From positions 310,001 to 374,000 of the forward strand of contig NZ_QETB01000004.1 of assembly GCF_003123745.1 (NCBI RefSeq): a DNA stretch of 64,000 nucleotides, in the 5' to 3' direction. Both the position numbers and the translations under genes were made by a program. Under the pieces are notes generated by a model, which was not told the DNA's origin, did not search any database, and saw only the letters and a list, made by a program, of their open reading frames with translations. The stretch's first letter is position 1, and each line of letters starts with the position of its first letter. This DNA comes from Ancrocorticia populi (GTDB taxonomy: Bacteria > Actinomycetota > Actinomycetes > Actinomycetales > Actinomycetaceae). Below, in pieces: positions 1 through 9,449 of this stretch.

Positions 1-1968
1 GTAGTCAGGACCCCAATCGAGCCAGTCATAGGACTCAAGCGCCTTGGGTGCAGCCGAATCGGCCTTCATAAAGTGATCGGCAAGGATGTGACCCCACCCT
101 TCAGCCTGAAAATCCACGATCTGGATCTGAGCTTCCTGACCTGCATACTCAGAGACATCCCAGCTAACCCATTCGAGCGCCTCGGACTCGTTGCCGCTGG
201 TACTCTTCACAACCTCGCCTTCTACCAGTAGGTTTACGGCCACCCCCTCAGCGTGCCGCGTTGGCTCCACATCGCCCATAACGACGTGGTCCACCGTAAT
301 GTGGGCCCAATCCTCCGTTACGTCATCAACGATTCGGAGCTGGACGTCTTGGCCCACATAGTCGCTCACATCGAGGTATTCCCAGTTAAGGTGGCCGTCG
401 CGCGGCCCCGTCACCGAGTCCACAACGTCACCGTCCGCGAGCACCTGAACGCCAAGCTGGCTGTGATCATCACGGCCGCCTCCACCAACGAGCATGCTGA
501 TGTAGTTGCCCGTCACTTCGAACTCGGGCGAAGTCATCGTGCCGGTATTATCATCAGCATTCGGCCCACCCTCGTTGGTGTTGATGCGCCAGTCGCCAAT
601 CGCAAAATTCCCACCGTTATCCGACGGATTGACTCCACCGTCGAAATCGCCTGTCATGGTCCAACCAAAGTCCTCGAGGCTAACATTGTCCCCGTCAGGC
701 TCAAACCCGTTCCACAACAACTCACCCTCTGGTGGTTCATTACCGAAAGTCCCTTCCTCGTAGGGAAGGTTTCCGCCGCCAACCTTGAAGGTCAAGTAGT
801 CAGTATCGAGCTCGAACGAGGGCGACGTCATCCGCCCCATTCCCCAGTCTCCCCCATTAAAAGAGTTGACCAAGCGTTCACCTTCAAACCCGGATACCTC
901 GGTCTGGCCATTCAGAGCGCCCGCCGCGGGCGCATCGCCAAACGGCTCCCCCTGAAGGTTCTCGATCGTCCACTCACCGTACGTGCCGCTCTCGAAACCG
1001 AAATCACCGATGAGGTCACCGGTTACTTCGGGCAGGTCGCCATCCTCCACGATGTTCTCCGCAGTGAACGTCTCACCATCGAAGTCACCGATAAAGTACT
1101 GCCCTCCACTGCCGCCGGCCACTGAGCCGGGGTTGAGATTCAGCACCATGATCCACTTGGTCGTGCCGTCATCGGCCACAACCGGGAACAGGTCCGGGCA
1201 CTCCCACACGCCACCAACAGCGTTATGCGGGCCGAAATCGGAGAGATGCTCCCAGTCCTTCAAATCGCTGGACTTGTACATGACGATCTTGTGATCGGTT
1301 GCCTCCACCGCAACCATGACCCAGTAAGCATTGCCTTCCCCGTCGTCGTACCAAAAAACCTTGGGGTCACGGTAGTTAGCGGAATCCCGGTCAGAAACGG
1401 GATTTCCCTCGTACTTGGTCCATGTCTGGCCATCGTCAACCGAGTAGGCGATGGACTGGGCCTGCTTTCCCGCGTGTTTGGGGTGCTTGTCCGTGTATGC
1501 GCTCGTGTAGATCGCGATTAGTGCGGTCTCACCTTCTTTGGCGAAACCGGCCGTGTTGTTTTTATCGACGACGACGGACCCCGAGAATATATCCTCTATC
1601 GATTCCCCATCGTCGTTAAAGGTCTGAGGGATAGCGAGCGGCTGCTCTTCCCAGTTCATGAGGTCCGTGGAGGTCGCGTGGCCCCAGGACATGTTGCCCC
1701 AGTCCTTGGACTCCGGGTTGTGCTGGTAGAAGAGGTGATAAGTGCCGTTGTAGTAAACCATCCCATTGGGGTCGTTCACCCAGTTCTTCGCGGGGGTGTA
1801 GTGGTAACCAGGGCGGTACAGCTCCGTCCCGATGGTTGAATCGGTTTCGTCTGACTCATCAGCGAGTACCGGTGTTGCGACGGCTCCTCCGAGCACAATC
1901 GCGAGTGACGCGGCGGCGCCAAGCGCACACTTGAGCCTAGATATGGGTGGAGATTGACGTGTGGACAT
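1..1968 (-). CDS. Secreted GH32 fructan hydrolase (levanase/fructosidase type), C-terminus beyond window
   Basis: Extracellular enzyme expected to cleave beta-fructosidic bonds in levan, inulin or sucrose. The 656 visible residues open with a Sec signal peptide, likely cut after Ala36 (VLA-DE). The three GH32 catalytic motifs are present: nucleophile Asp66 in NDPNG, Asp201 in RDPKVF and acid/base Glu256 in WECPD. After GDFDG (294-298) the catalytic fold is interrupted by about 330 residues of beta-rich lectin-like sequence (317-644). The fold resumes with YDWLDWGPDY at 647-656, just before the window edge, so the rest of the propeller and the C-terminal sandwich lie outside. The start is an ATG with AGGGGA about 6 nt upstream. 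The GH92 gene is divergent. Family is certain; substrate is inferred. Confidence 0.9.
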   Translation of the reverse strand, partial: MSTRQSPPISRLKCALGAAASLAIVLGGAVATPVLADESDETDSTIGTELYRPGYHYTPAKNWVNDPNGMVYYNGTYHLFYQHNPESKDWGNMSWGHATSTDLMNWEEQPLAIPQTFNDDGESIEDIFSGSVVVDKNNTAGFAKEGETALIAIYTSAYTDKHPKHAGKQAQSIAYSVDDGQTWTKYEGNPVSDRDSANYRDPKVFWYDDGEGNAYWVMVAVEATDHKIVMYKSSDLKDWEHLSDFGPHNAVGGVWECPDLFPVVADDGTTKWIMVLNLNPGSVAGGSGGQYFIGDFDGETFTAENIVEDGDLPEVTGDLIGDFGFESGTYGEWTIENLQGEPFGDAPAAGALNGQTEVSGFEGERLVNSFNGGDWGMGRMTSPSFELDTDYLTFKVGGGNLPYEEGTFGNEPPEGELLWNGFEPDGDNVSLEDFGWTMTGDFDGGVNPSDNGGNFAIGDWRINTNEGGPNADDNTGTMTSPEFEVTGNYISMLVGGGGRDDHSQLGVQVLADGDVVDSVTGPRDGHLNWEYLDVSDYVGQDVQLRIVDDVTEDWAHITVDHVVMGDVEPTRHAEGVAVNLLVEGEVVKSTSGNESEALEWVSWDVSEYAGQEAQIQIVDFQAEGWGHILADHFMKADSAAPKALESYDWLDWGPDY

Positions 1969-1989
1969 TCATCTTCCCCTCAGGGTGGT

Positions 1990-2007
1990 ACTGCCAACAT
2001 CGGCAGT
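1990..2007. promoter_or_regulatory. Inverted repeat upstream of the GH32 gene
   Basis: ACTGCC-N6-GGCAGT is a perfect 6-bp inverted repeat 22-39 nt before the GH32 start codon. It lies where an operator or a 5'-leader hairpin could sit. There is no further evidence for function. Confidence 0.3.
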
Positions 2008-2344
2008 TTGAAATGGGACCATGGGGTGTTTGGTCAGCTAGTCATCTGTGCCTAGCTGTTGCCAATCATATAGATAGGTTTGCCTCTTGTCATCAAGTCT
2101 TGAACGCAAGCGAGGGCGAAGCGGCTGGGCGACCAGAGTCTGCAACAGATTTCGCAAGGTTTGACGACTCTTTTTGAGAAGTCGGTAGAGACCCAGCTTT
2201 CTGCGTTCAGGCTATAAACAAAAATCCCGGGAGTGCGTCGGATATCTGGCTGAGGATAGCGGAGTATCCCCGAGTTTTCTCCTGCGGACAGATCGGCAGG
2301 CTCATCGGTCAGGCGGGCCACCATAAGTGAGCCTGATTAAATCA

Positions 2345-2373
2345 TTGACCATGACGCCTGACACTGATAACAT
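2345..2373 (+). promoter_or_regulatory. Candidate sigma-A promoter for the GH92 gene
   Basis: TTGACC (2345-2350), a 17-nt spacer and TAACAT (2368-2373) point towards the GH92 gene. Initiation would fall near 2380, inside or next to the palindrome at 2383-2398. Confidence 0.5.
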
Positions 2374-2382
2374 ATGCGTGTG

Positions 2383-2398
2383 ATGACATCGCTGTCAT
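2383..2398. promoter_or_regulatory. Candidate operator palindrome at the GH92 promoter
   Basis: ATGACATCGCTGTCAT has perfect 6-bp arms with CG near the centre, a layout common for LacI- or GntR-type sugar regulators. It starts 10 nt after the proposed -10, so a bound repressor would block initiation. No cognate regulator gene is visible in the window. Confidence 0.4.
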
Positions 2399-2483
2399 GC
2401 CTTGCCGGAGTACGTCACACCCCAATACGTACTCCCCGGCATTTACATTGGCGCCAATTCACTTTCCGACGATGGAGCGACGA

Positions 2484-5400
2484 ATGAGCTTGAGAATTAT
2501 GTCCCGTAGATGGATGGCCGCATGCGCCGTTGCAACATTAGGCGTTGCAGGCTTAGTAACACCCGCCCCTGCTTCGGCCGATACCCTAGATATGGTGGAA
2601 TATCCAATCGAATATGTGGACCCGATGATCGGTACTGGCGAGGCCGGAAACTCGCCAGCGGTAGCAGAGGTCAATAACTTCCCTGGCGTTTCCGCCCCGT
2701 TCGGGATGATGCAACTCTCGCCTGATACGCCGGGCGCATACGCTGGTTACCGGTATTCACATGATCGAATCCGAGGATTCTCACTAACCCATATGGCAGC
2801 GGGATGCTGGGCCTACGGAGACGTGCCGATCTTACCCGTTGTTGGTGACTCCGGCGATGAACCATGGGACTACACGGCCTCATTCTCTCACGACAATGAA
2901 TCGGCGGAGGCCGGCCGCTATAAAGTCCAACTTGACGGCGATAACGGCATCACTCAGGTTGAGTTGGCAGCCACAACTCGAGCTGGCGCGCTCACGTTCG
3001 ACTTCGAGGGTGACCACCACGGATCTGTGCTCATCAAAGCTGGAGATTCGTTGGCAGATGTTCAGAACTCACAGGTGGAAATCGTTGGCAACAATACGGT
3101 TACAGGTTCTGTCACCGCGGGTAGCTTTTGTGACAACAACAATCAGCACACCCTGTACTTCACAATGGAATTCGACCAAGATTTCACCAGCTTCGGGACA
3201 TGGAACGATGGCGCTAAAGAAGAATTGCGAACTGAGGTGGACGGCAATCGAACTGGTGCCTCGCTCGATTTCAACTCAGATGAGGACAATTCGCGAGTCA
3301 AGATGAAAGTTGGAATGTCCTACGTCAGCCGCGAAAACGCACAAGCGAACTTGGACGCCGAGATTCCCCAGTGGGATTTTGAGAAGGTTGTGGAAGACAA
3401 TAAGGCCGAGTGGAACGAGGTACTCAGCCGCGTCAAGGTTTCAGCGGACTCAGACCCTGACGATCTTAGGATGTTCTATACGCAGCTTTATCAGGCACAA
3501 CTTCATCCAAATACGTTTAACGACGTCAATGGTGAATATATCGGCTTCGATCGCGAGATACATACTGTTCAGGAGGGACACACACAGTATTCAAACTTCG
3601 CAGGTTGGGACACCTACCGTTCCCTCGCAGCCCTTCAAACGATCCTGAATCCTGAGGTTGCTTCGGATCAGGCGCAGACTCTTGTCAACAATGCTGAGCA
3701 GGGGGGATGGCTACCCAAGTGGCCAGTAGCTAATGATTACACGGGGCAGATGACGGGCGACCCTATCCCAGCGCTGATTTCTAGTATCCATGCTTTTGGA
3801 GGTACTGATTTTGACGTTGATACCGCTCTCACCTACATGATCAAGGGCGCCAACGAGGCCGGTAGTGCCGCTAATGGCTATGAGCAACGGCCCGGTATCG
3901 AAAGCTACCTCAACCTGAAATATGGACCACAAACAGAACCTTTCCGCGGTGACCACCAGATTGTCGGCGCCTCGACCACACTTGAGTATTCGATCACGGA
4001 CTTCGCAATCGGACAGTTTGCCGCGCGTCTTGGGGATGACAACACCGCAGCCAACTTTGTTCAGCGTAGCCAGTACTGGCAAAACGTCTTCAATCCTGCA
4101 ACGCAGCGTGCCGCAGCCCGAACCGAAGATGGCGCGTTCGTGATCCCTAGCGATGGCGGGTTTGGGCAGGTTGGATTCGATGAAGGTACGGACCTCCAAT
4201 ACACGTGGCTAGTTCCACACAATGTTGAGGCGCTAACTCAAATCCTAGGTGGCCCAGGGGCCATGGGCGAGCTGCTGGACGATTTCACATCAGAACATAA
4301 TTCCGGAAGCAACTCTGACCACCTATGGATTGGAAATCAGCCGGGGCTTGGTGTGCCATGGCTCTATAACTACATAGGTCAGGCTTATCGAACTAGCGAA
4401 CTGATTGATGCAGTGATCGACAGTTCGTTCCAGCCACACCCAGATGGAAAGCCAGGTAATGATGACCTCGGCGCAATGGCGGCATGGTACGTGTGGGCTT
4501 CTTCCGGAATGTATCCGGTAACCCCGGGCGAGGACCACGTTGCGATCAACGCCCCGCGTTTCGACCGCATGGTCTTTGACTTAGGTAACCGTGAAGTAGA
4601 AATCCTTGCGCCTGGTGCACAAGATGGAAATCGATATGTAGCCGGAGTCTCGTACAACGGTCAAGAATGGGAGAACACCTGGCTGCCGGGCGACCTGTGG
4701 CACGAGGGCGGTGTTGTGGAATTCTCTCTCACATCTGCTCCAACAGATTGGGGGAGCACCCTTGAGGCGGCACCTCCCTCATTCACCGAGGGCTGCAATG
4801 ATCTCATCATCGGAAGCATAGAGTCTGATGTCTCTATTGAACCAGGCAAGCTCGGAGAGATTCCGGTGACGATACAGCAGTTGGGCGAGACCGGCGGAAC
4901 CGTCACGGTTGATATCATCGACTCAGATGGTGAAGTACTGGGGTCCGAGGTGCTTGAGGTTGACGAATTCGGACGCGCCACAGCTGAAATAACTGTTTCG
5001 GTGCCTCAAGACACAGCTCAAGGCTATTATGAACTGACTTTGTCTGCCGATGGGGGTACTGCTGAAATTCCGATGATGCTACGTTCAGTCAGCTCCGATA
5101 GCTTATACGGTGCCTACAACACGGTTGGAAGTGCATCTGAAAGTAACCCCAGTCCAGGCAACTTCGACGGTTCTGGTAACAGTTACTCGAGCGAAGCACT
5201 TGCCGAGCAGGGCTTGTCCCCCGATTCCGAAGGTTCGGTTCACGACTTAGAATTCAGGTGGCCCAATGTCCCTGACGGCTTACCGAACACGGTAACCACT
5301 GACGGCCAGACGGTCAGTCTTGACGAACCGGCATCCGCGCTCGCGGTACTGGGAGCGGCAACTAATGGAACCCAGACCGGCGATCTGGTCATGCACTTGG

Positions 5401-6167
5401 ACGATGGCACTGAGAAGCCGGTGTCTCTCGAACTCGGTGATTGGATCTTCCCCACTGGCGAGGGCAGCACTGAGGCGATTCCAGATAACACGACAATCGC
5501 ACAGATGGACCGCCGTAATGGTGACAAGGATCAGGTCTTTGTATTTGCGACTGAACCATTCAAGGCACCGGAAGGTGCTCTCATTACCAGTGTGACGTTC
5601 CCGAGCAACGGTGATCTTCACGTATTTACATTCGCCACTAGTGAGGTCGAAGATCCAGAGTCAGAGCCAGTCGAGATCACCGAGATACCTGATGTCACCT
5701 TCACTGACGAATCCGGTACGGATAAGGACGTCTTCACAGTCCATGACGTGACGGGTGTAGAGTTCCTATCTGACGGCGAGCCCATCGATCCGGGAACATA
5801 TCCCGCTGAAGGTACCGTGACAATCACTGCCCAGCCCGCTGAAGGATATGTTTTCGCTCCGGGCATCACCACCGAATGGGGCCATACATTCTCTTCCGAG
5901 TCTGACTCTTCTGAGTCCGATCCGGGTTCTGGCGGCGGTGATGAAGCCGGTGATGGTTCTGTTCACAAGCCCGGGGCTGAAAATGCGCCGGGTGATTCCA
6001 CCGATCCAGATTCGGACGCCAGTAATAACACCGATGAGTCCGATCTGCCATTCACTGGTTTAGGTCTCACGATTCTAGGATTCTCCCTAGTCTTCCTCCT
6101 TGCAGGGGTCGGTTTGCGATTAGCTTCTGGCTTTCGTCGGCGCTCGACCGCTGGCAACGATATCTGA
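2484..6167 (+). CDS. Cell-wall-anchored GH92 alpha-mannosidase
   Basis: Surface exo-alpha-mannosidase of family GH92, a calcium-dependent family acting on host-type N- or O-mannose glycans. From this start the protein has 1227 residues. A signal peptide ends near PAPASA. The N-terminal GH92 domain begins with DPMIGTG. The catalytic (alpha/alpha)6 domain carries WDTYRS, GGWLPKWP, YTGQMTGDP and GNDDLGAMAAWYVW. Two or three Ig/Big-like beta domains follow, then an acidic Ser/Asp/Glu/Gly linker and a sorting signal LPFTG at 1188-1192 with a hydrophobic segment and basic tail. The start was chosen because GGAG lies 6 nt upstream and it gives a compact signal peptide; in-frame ATGs at 2397 and 2472 are alternatives, but 2397 overlaps the palindrome. 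Anchoring is probably by a housekeeping sortase outside this window. Confidence 0.93.
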   Translation: MSLRIMSRRWMAACAVATLGVAGLVTPAPASADTLDMVEYPIEYVDPMIGTGEAGNSPAVAEVNNFPGVSAPFGMMQLSPDTPGAYAGYRYSHDRIRGFSLTHMAAGCWAYGDVPILPVVGDSGDEPWDYTASFSHDNESAEAGRYKVQLDGDNGITQVELAATTRAGALTFDFEGDHHGSVLIKAGDSLADVQNSQVEIVGNNTVTGSVTAGSFCDNNNQHTLYFTMEFDQDFTSFGTWNDGAKEELRTEVDGNRTGASLDFNSDEDNSRVKMKVGMSYVSRENAQANLDAEIPQWDFEKVVEDNKAEWNEVLSRVKVSADSDPDDLRMFYTQLYQAQLHPNTFNDVNGEYIGFDREIHTVQEGHTQYSNFAGWDTYRSLAALQTILNPEVASDQAQTLVNNAEQGGWLPKWPVANDYTGQMTGDPIPALISSIHAFGGTDFDVDTALTYMIKGANEAGSAANGYEQRPGIESYLNLKYGPQTEPFRGDHQIVGASTTLEYSITDFAIGQFAARLGDDNTAANFVQRSQYWQNVFNPATQRAAARTEDGAFVIPSDGGFGQVGFDEGTDLQYTWLVPHNVEALTQILGGPGAMGELLDDFTSEHNSGSNSDHLWIGNQPGLGVPWLYNYIGQAYRTSELIDAVIDSSFQPHPDGKPGNDDLGAMAAWYVWASSGMYPVTPGEDHVAINAPRFDRMVFDLGNREVEILAPGAQDGNRYVAGVSYNGQEWENTWLPGDLWHEGGVVEFSLTSAPTDWGSTLEAAPPSFTEGCNDLIIGSIESDVSIEPGKLGEIPVTIQQLGETGGTVTVDIIDSDGEVLGSEVLEVDEFGRATAEITVSVPQDTAQGYYELTLSADGGTAEIPMMLRSVSSDSLYGAYNTVGSASESNPSPGNFDGSGNSYSSEALAEQGLSPDSEGSVHDLEFRWPNVPDGLPNTVTTDGQTVSLDEPASALAVLGAATNGTQTGDLVMHLDDGTEKPVSLELGDWIFPTGEGSTEAIPDNTTIAQMDRRNGDKDQVFVFATEPFKAPEGALITSVTFPSNGDLHVFTFATSEVEDPESEPVEITEIPDVTFTDESGTDKDVFTVHDVTGVEFLSDGEPIDPGTYPAEGTVTITAQPAEGYVFAPGITTEWGHTFSSESDSSESDPGSGGGDEAGDGSVHKPGAENAPGDSTDPDSDASNNTDESDLPFTGLGLTILGFSLVFLLAGVGLRLASGFRRRSTAGNDI

Positions 6168-6179
6168 CCAGAGGTAACG

Positions 6180-6214
6180 CAACGGCTCCGAGGGCATTGC
6201 CCTCGGAGCCGTTG
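6180..6214. terminator. Strong hairpin terminator after the GH92 gene
   Basis: A perfect 17-bp stem closes on a single central base (effective loop 3-5 nt), GC-rich, followed by GTTTCAC. It lies 12 nt after the GH92 stop, between convergent genes, and could work in both directions. Confidence 0.8.
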
Positions 6215-6362
6215 TTTCACGCGGTAGGTTCCCGAAATACATCGTTCGGTCCCCGCACTACGCTCTTATTCTTAGGCTCCCCTCTCGGGGCTTAAAACCC
6301 TACTTAGAGATTGTGTCGAAGCTCTGGAAGCAAAACGTCGGGCCCCAAGCAGTTGCTATAAG

Positions 6363-9300
6363 TTATGCCTGCGATCTGCGCCTTACTACTAGCACCACGC
6401 CAGCAGCCGTCAGCAGCAACGCCGCCACCGCTGCGCCAGCAACACTGGCACCCGTATTCGGCATTTCGCCACCAGAATTACTATCCGAACCAGAAGCAGC
6501 CGCGTTGTTCCCCGAATCCGAAGAACTCGACGAGACACCATCAGACGGGTTCGCAGAGGTTCCACCACTTGGATCTGTTCCCGGGTCGCTCGGATCCGTA
6601 CCAGGATCTGACGGGTCAGTACCCGGATCCGATGGATCATCGGCCTCGATAGTCACGCTAACGCTAGCCAACGCTTCCCCATCAAGGGTTACAACCAACT
6701 CATGATCGCCATCTTCAGCATCTTCAGGAACCGTGCCTTCGAGATCAACAGAACCAGAATCGTCCACCGTCTCGGAGTCAAGGACAACGGGATCAGAATG
6801 GAAGCTGAGCTCAGCTACAGAATCTTCCGGCGCATCCTTCACCGTAGCCTTGACCGTCTGGCCACGCTCAACAACCACGCCATCTTCGATACCTTCGATC
6901 GATGCTGAAGGATCTGACGGTTCAGGATCAGGATCGGGCGAAGGCGTCGGATCCGAATCATCCACGTCCAGACCAATCTTTACAGGGTCATGATCGGAGG
7001 AACGGTACTGAGTATCGTCATGGTAGATGGTCAGGTAATTGTTGTAACGCGAATACTCGAGTGCGATGGCCTCGGGCGCGTTGATCGCGTAAACCTCTGC
7101 GTCCGTCACCATCTCAAGCGCTAGTTCATTACCGAGCGCCTGATCCAGCGAGCCATGCAGGCTGGAGTACTGGTAGGTGGTCAGATCTAGGTAGCTCTGA
7201 TCGCCAGTCTGCTTGGCCATGTAGTCCATGACTCGGGTGTAGCCGTGGTCATTCAGCTTGAGGATGGGATCCTCGGCCGAATACGCGTTGAGATCTCCAA
7301 TGATGAAGATTGCCGTGTCAGGATATTCAGCCGTGACCCACTTGCCAAGCGCATCAGCCTGCTTGATACGATCCGCGTTAGCATTCCCTTGCCACTTATC
7401 CGGAGCAGCAGTTCCAGATCCCTTCGACTTGAAGTGGTTCACAACGGCAACGAACGAATCACCATATTCCTCTCCGTCAGAATCGATCGCCACAAATTTC
7501 TGGGCGAGTGGCTCGCGAGCATTCGAGAAGGCCTTCTGATCGTCGAGAATCTTAGACTCTCCAACGGGCTGCACCGTGTCCGCGTTGTAGATGAACGCCG
7601 TGCGGATCACGTCCTGATCCTCAAGGTCCGGCAGATCGTTCGGAGACTTCACGTACTCCCAATTCTTCGAGGAATCCGCCTTATTGAGCGCATCAGTCAG
7701 CGTAGCCAAAGCATCGTCACGATCCTTACCATTCTTCGCCGAGTTTTCGATCTCTTCAAGTGAAACCACGTCGGAATCCAACGTATTGATCGCAGTAACG
7801 ATCTTCTCCTGCTGACGATCAAGATTCTCTTCGTTCGCTGCGCCGCGCACCGTGTTACAGCTATTGGCCGTGATCGGGTTATTCTGACGATCCTTGTAGG
7901 TGCTGCTGCAGTTCACATCTTCGGCCGTGGTGGTGAAGTAGTTCAACACGTTGAAACCGGAGAGAGAAACATCGCCGCCCACTTCAGCTGGAGCAGCCGG
8001 ACGATCGTTCTCGAACGCGAAGAACTTATCCCCCACATTTCCGGCCTCAGTGGTTGCCGGCTCAACAGGCTGGAGCTTCCACTTATTGTTGCTGTATTCA
8101 GCAATCGCAGGCTGGACAAGCTCAACGGCGGCTCCGGTGCGGACCGGGGCGGTGTTTGAGATGTAGGGCAGCGGGACACTGTTGATCGATGCACTGCCGT
8201 TGTTCCAGTTCTGAGTGCGGCCGTCATCGATGGTAATCAGGCGCTCAGCGTTATCAGCGTCAATTGCCTCGAGTGCGGCGTGCCCATCGCGAGTCGGGTT
8301 GTACACATCCGATGGCTGACGCAGCGGCGTATCGCCGAACGCTGCGCCGATCTCCCCGTAGTTCACGCCATTCTGGTAGTTATCCGTGACGGTGATCGGA
8401 CCCGAGAAATCAACGAGCATACCTTCAAGGGATTCCTTGCCCGCCGCATCCGTAGGCAGACGATCCATCGTCACGGCCTTAGGCTTAACACGATCCTCAG
8501 CATCGATCTTGCTCCAGCTATTACCGGAAACGGTGACCTGAGTGGATTCGTAGTATTCGGAGACCTTGCCCTTAATCTGAACAAAATCGCCAATCTCCAC
8601 ACCCTTGGGCAGTGCAGCAGATCCGTCATAGACGAACAGTCCAACCGAAGGAGCCTCATGCGAGGTGGTGCCACCCGTGTCCTCAGTCTGAATGTAGATA
8701 CCGTTCTTGCCACCCGTTGGATATTTGGCGGTCACGAATCCTTCAGTAGTAACCGTCTTGCCTACAAGAGGCGAGGCAAGACCGGTACCCTGGATATCAC
8801 CGATCGGGGTGATCTCATTCGGGTCCACTGGGTCCGTTGGCTCCTCGGGATCATTCCCAGAGTTCATCGGGGTTATGTCCCCAACAGTGAAGTCGTTCTT
8901 ATTGTTGTCAGTATCGACGCCACCGGTTCGTGCAACCGATTTATTGGCAGCCGAGCCCGAAGAAGTAGCCGTGGCCGCCTCAAAGTTCGCATGGGTTCCG
9001 AGACCTACGTAATCGACGATCTTGGAGGCCGAGTAATCTACGTTGCCCTTAAATTCGGGCGGAGCCCCAACCGAGAGACTGAATCCCCCATTCTGCCCGA
9101 CCGAACTTCCGCAACCCCATACAGAGTCAGCATCAGGCAGATCCGCTACGGAGTCCTTCGCCATATGAATGAGGTAGTAACTACCGGCCTCAATCGTTCC
9201 CGATAAGGCACCTTGAGTAGGACACAGCGCATTTCCGGCCTTTGAATAGTACGAGGCGTACATATCCGCCAGATCGATATCCTCGTCCGTCGGATTGTAA

Positions 9301-9449
9301 AGCTCCATGAACTTCCCGCCGGGGCTCACTTCGTTGATGACCACATTGTCGCCCTCGGGCGTGGCCGCCGCGGGCATTGCTGCAAGAGGCGTCAGCAGCA
9401 TCGCAGCGGTGGCTGCCAGCGCGACTGGACGCACCTTTTTCTTATTCAC
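6363..9449 (-). CDS. Cell-wall-anchored ExeM/NucH-type extracellular nuclease
   Basis: Large secreted nuclease expected to degrade extracellular DNA, for nutrient or phosphate supply or escape from DNA traps. It has 1028 residues from a GTG with AAGGGA upstream. Order: signal peptide ending near AAA-TPEG; lamin-tail-like domain (about 35-190); OB-fold region (about 215-480); endonuclease/exonuclease/phosphatase domain (about 490-860) with the catalytic signatures SLEEIEN, IGDLNAYSAEDP and SSDHDPV; an Ig-like domain; then a (DPSDPGT)n linker and Ser/Gly/Asn-rich stalk. The C-terminus is MPNTG (996-1000), a hydrophobic helix and RRR. The sorting motif has Met in place of Leu. Family is certain; anchoring is inferred from the tail. 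Confidence 0.92.
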   Translation of the reverse strand: MNKKKVRPVALAATAAMLLTPLAAMPAAATPEGDNVVINEVSPGGKFMELYNPTDEDIDLADMYASYYSKAGNALCPTQGALSGTIEAGSYYLIHMAKDSVADLPDADSVWGCGSSVGQNGGFSLSVGAPPEFKGNVDYSASKIVDYVGLGTHANFEAATATSSGSAANKSVARTGGVDTDNNKNDFTVGDITPMNSGNDPEEPTDPVDPNEITPIGDIQGTGLASPLVGKTVTTEGFVTAKYPTGGKNGIYIQTEDTGGTTSHEAPSVGLFVYDGSAALPKGVEIGDFVQIKGKVSEYYESTQVTVSGNSWSKIDAEDRVKPKAVTMDRLPTDAAGKESLEGMLVDFSGPITVTDNYQNGVNYGEIGAAFGDTPLRQPSDVYNPTRDGHAALEAIDADNAERLITIDDGRTQNWNNGSASINSVPLPYISNTAPVRTGAAVELVQPAIAEYSNNKWKLQPVEPATTEAGNVGDKFFAFENDRPAAPAEVGGDVSLSGFNVLNYFTTTAEDVNCSSTYKDRQNNPITANSCNTVRGAANEENLDRQQEKIVTAINTLDSDVVSLEEIENSAKNGKDRDDALATLTDALNKADSSKNWEYVKSPNDLPDLEDQDVIRTAFIYNADTVQPVGESKILDDQKAFSNAREPLAQKFVAIDSDGEEYGDSFVAVVNHFKSKGSGTAAPDKWQGNANADRIKQADALGKWVTAEYPDTAIFIIGDLNAYSAEDPILKLNDHGYTRVMDYMAKQTGDQSYLDLTTYQYSSLHGSLDQALGNELALEMVTDAEVYAINAPEAIALEYSRYNNYLTIYHDDTQYRSSDHDPVKIGLDVDDSDPTPSPDPDPEPSDPSASIEGIEDGVVVERGQTVKATVKDAPEDSVAELSFHSDPVVLDSETVDDSGSVDLEGTVPEDAEDGDHELVVTLDGEALASVSVTIEADDPSDPGTDPSDPGTDPSDPGTDPSGGTSANPSDGVSSSSSDSGNNAAASGSDSNSGGEMPNTGASVAGAAVAALLLTAAGVVLVVRRRSQA

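Noticed and set aside
253-1125. 290-codon open frame on the plus strand
   Set aside because: Antisense shadow of the GH32 gene, whose catalytic motifs and signal peptide are clear.
2052-2324. 90-codon minus-strand frame between GH32 and GH92
   Set aside because: No ribosome site, no domain and in the expected promoter region of both glycosidases.
3711-4199. 162-codon open frame antisense to the GH92 gene
   Set aside because: Lies fully inside a well-supported gene, has no recognisable domain and no ribosome site.
6270-6300. Terminator for the nuclease gene (CCCC-TCTC-GGGG)
   Set aside because: Only a 4-bp perfect core, no T-tract; too weak to call.
6560-6640. Short tandem DNA repeats, possible CRISPR-like array
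   Set aside because: They encode the (DPSDPGT)n stalk of the nuclease, in frame, with no spacers.
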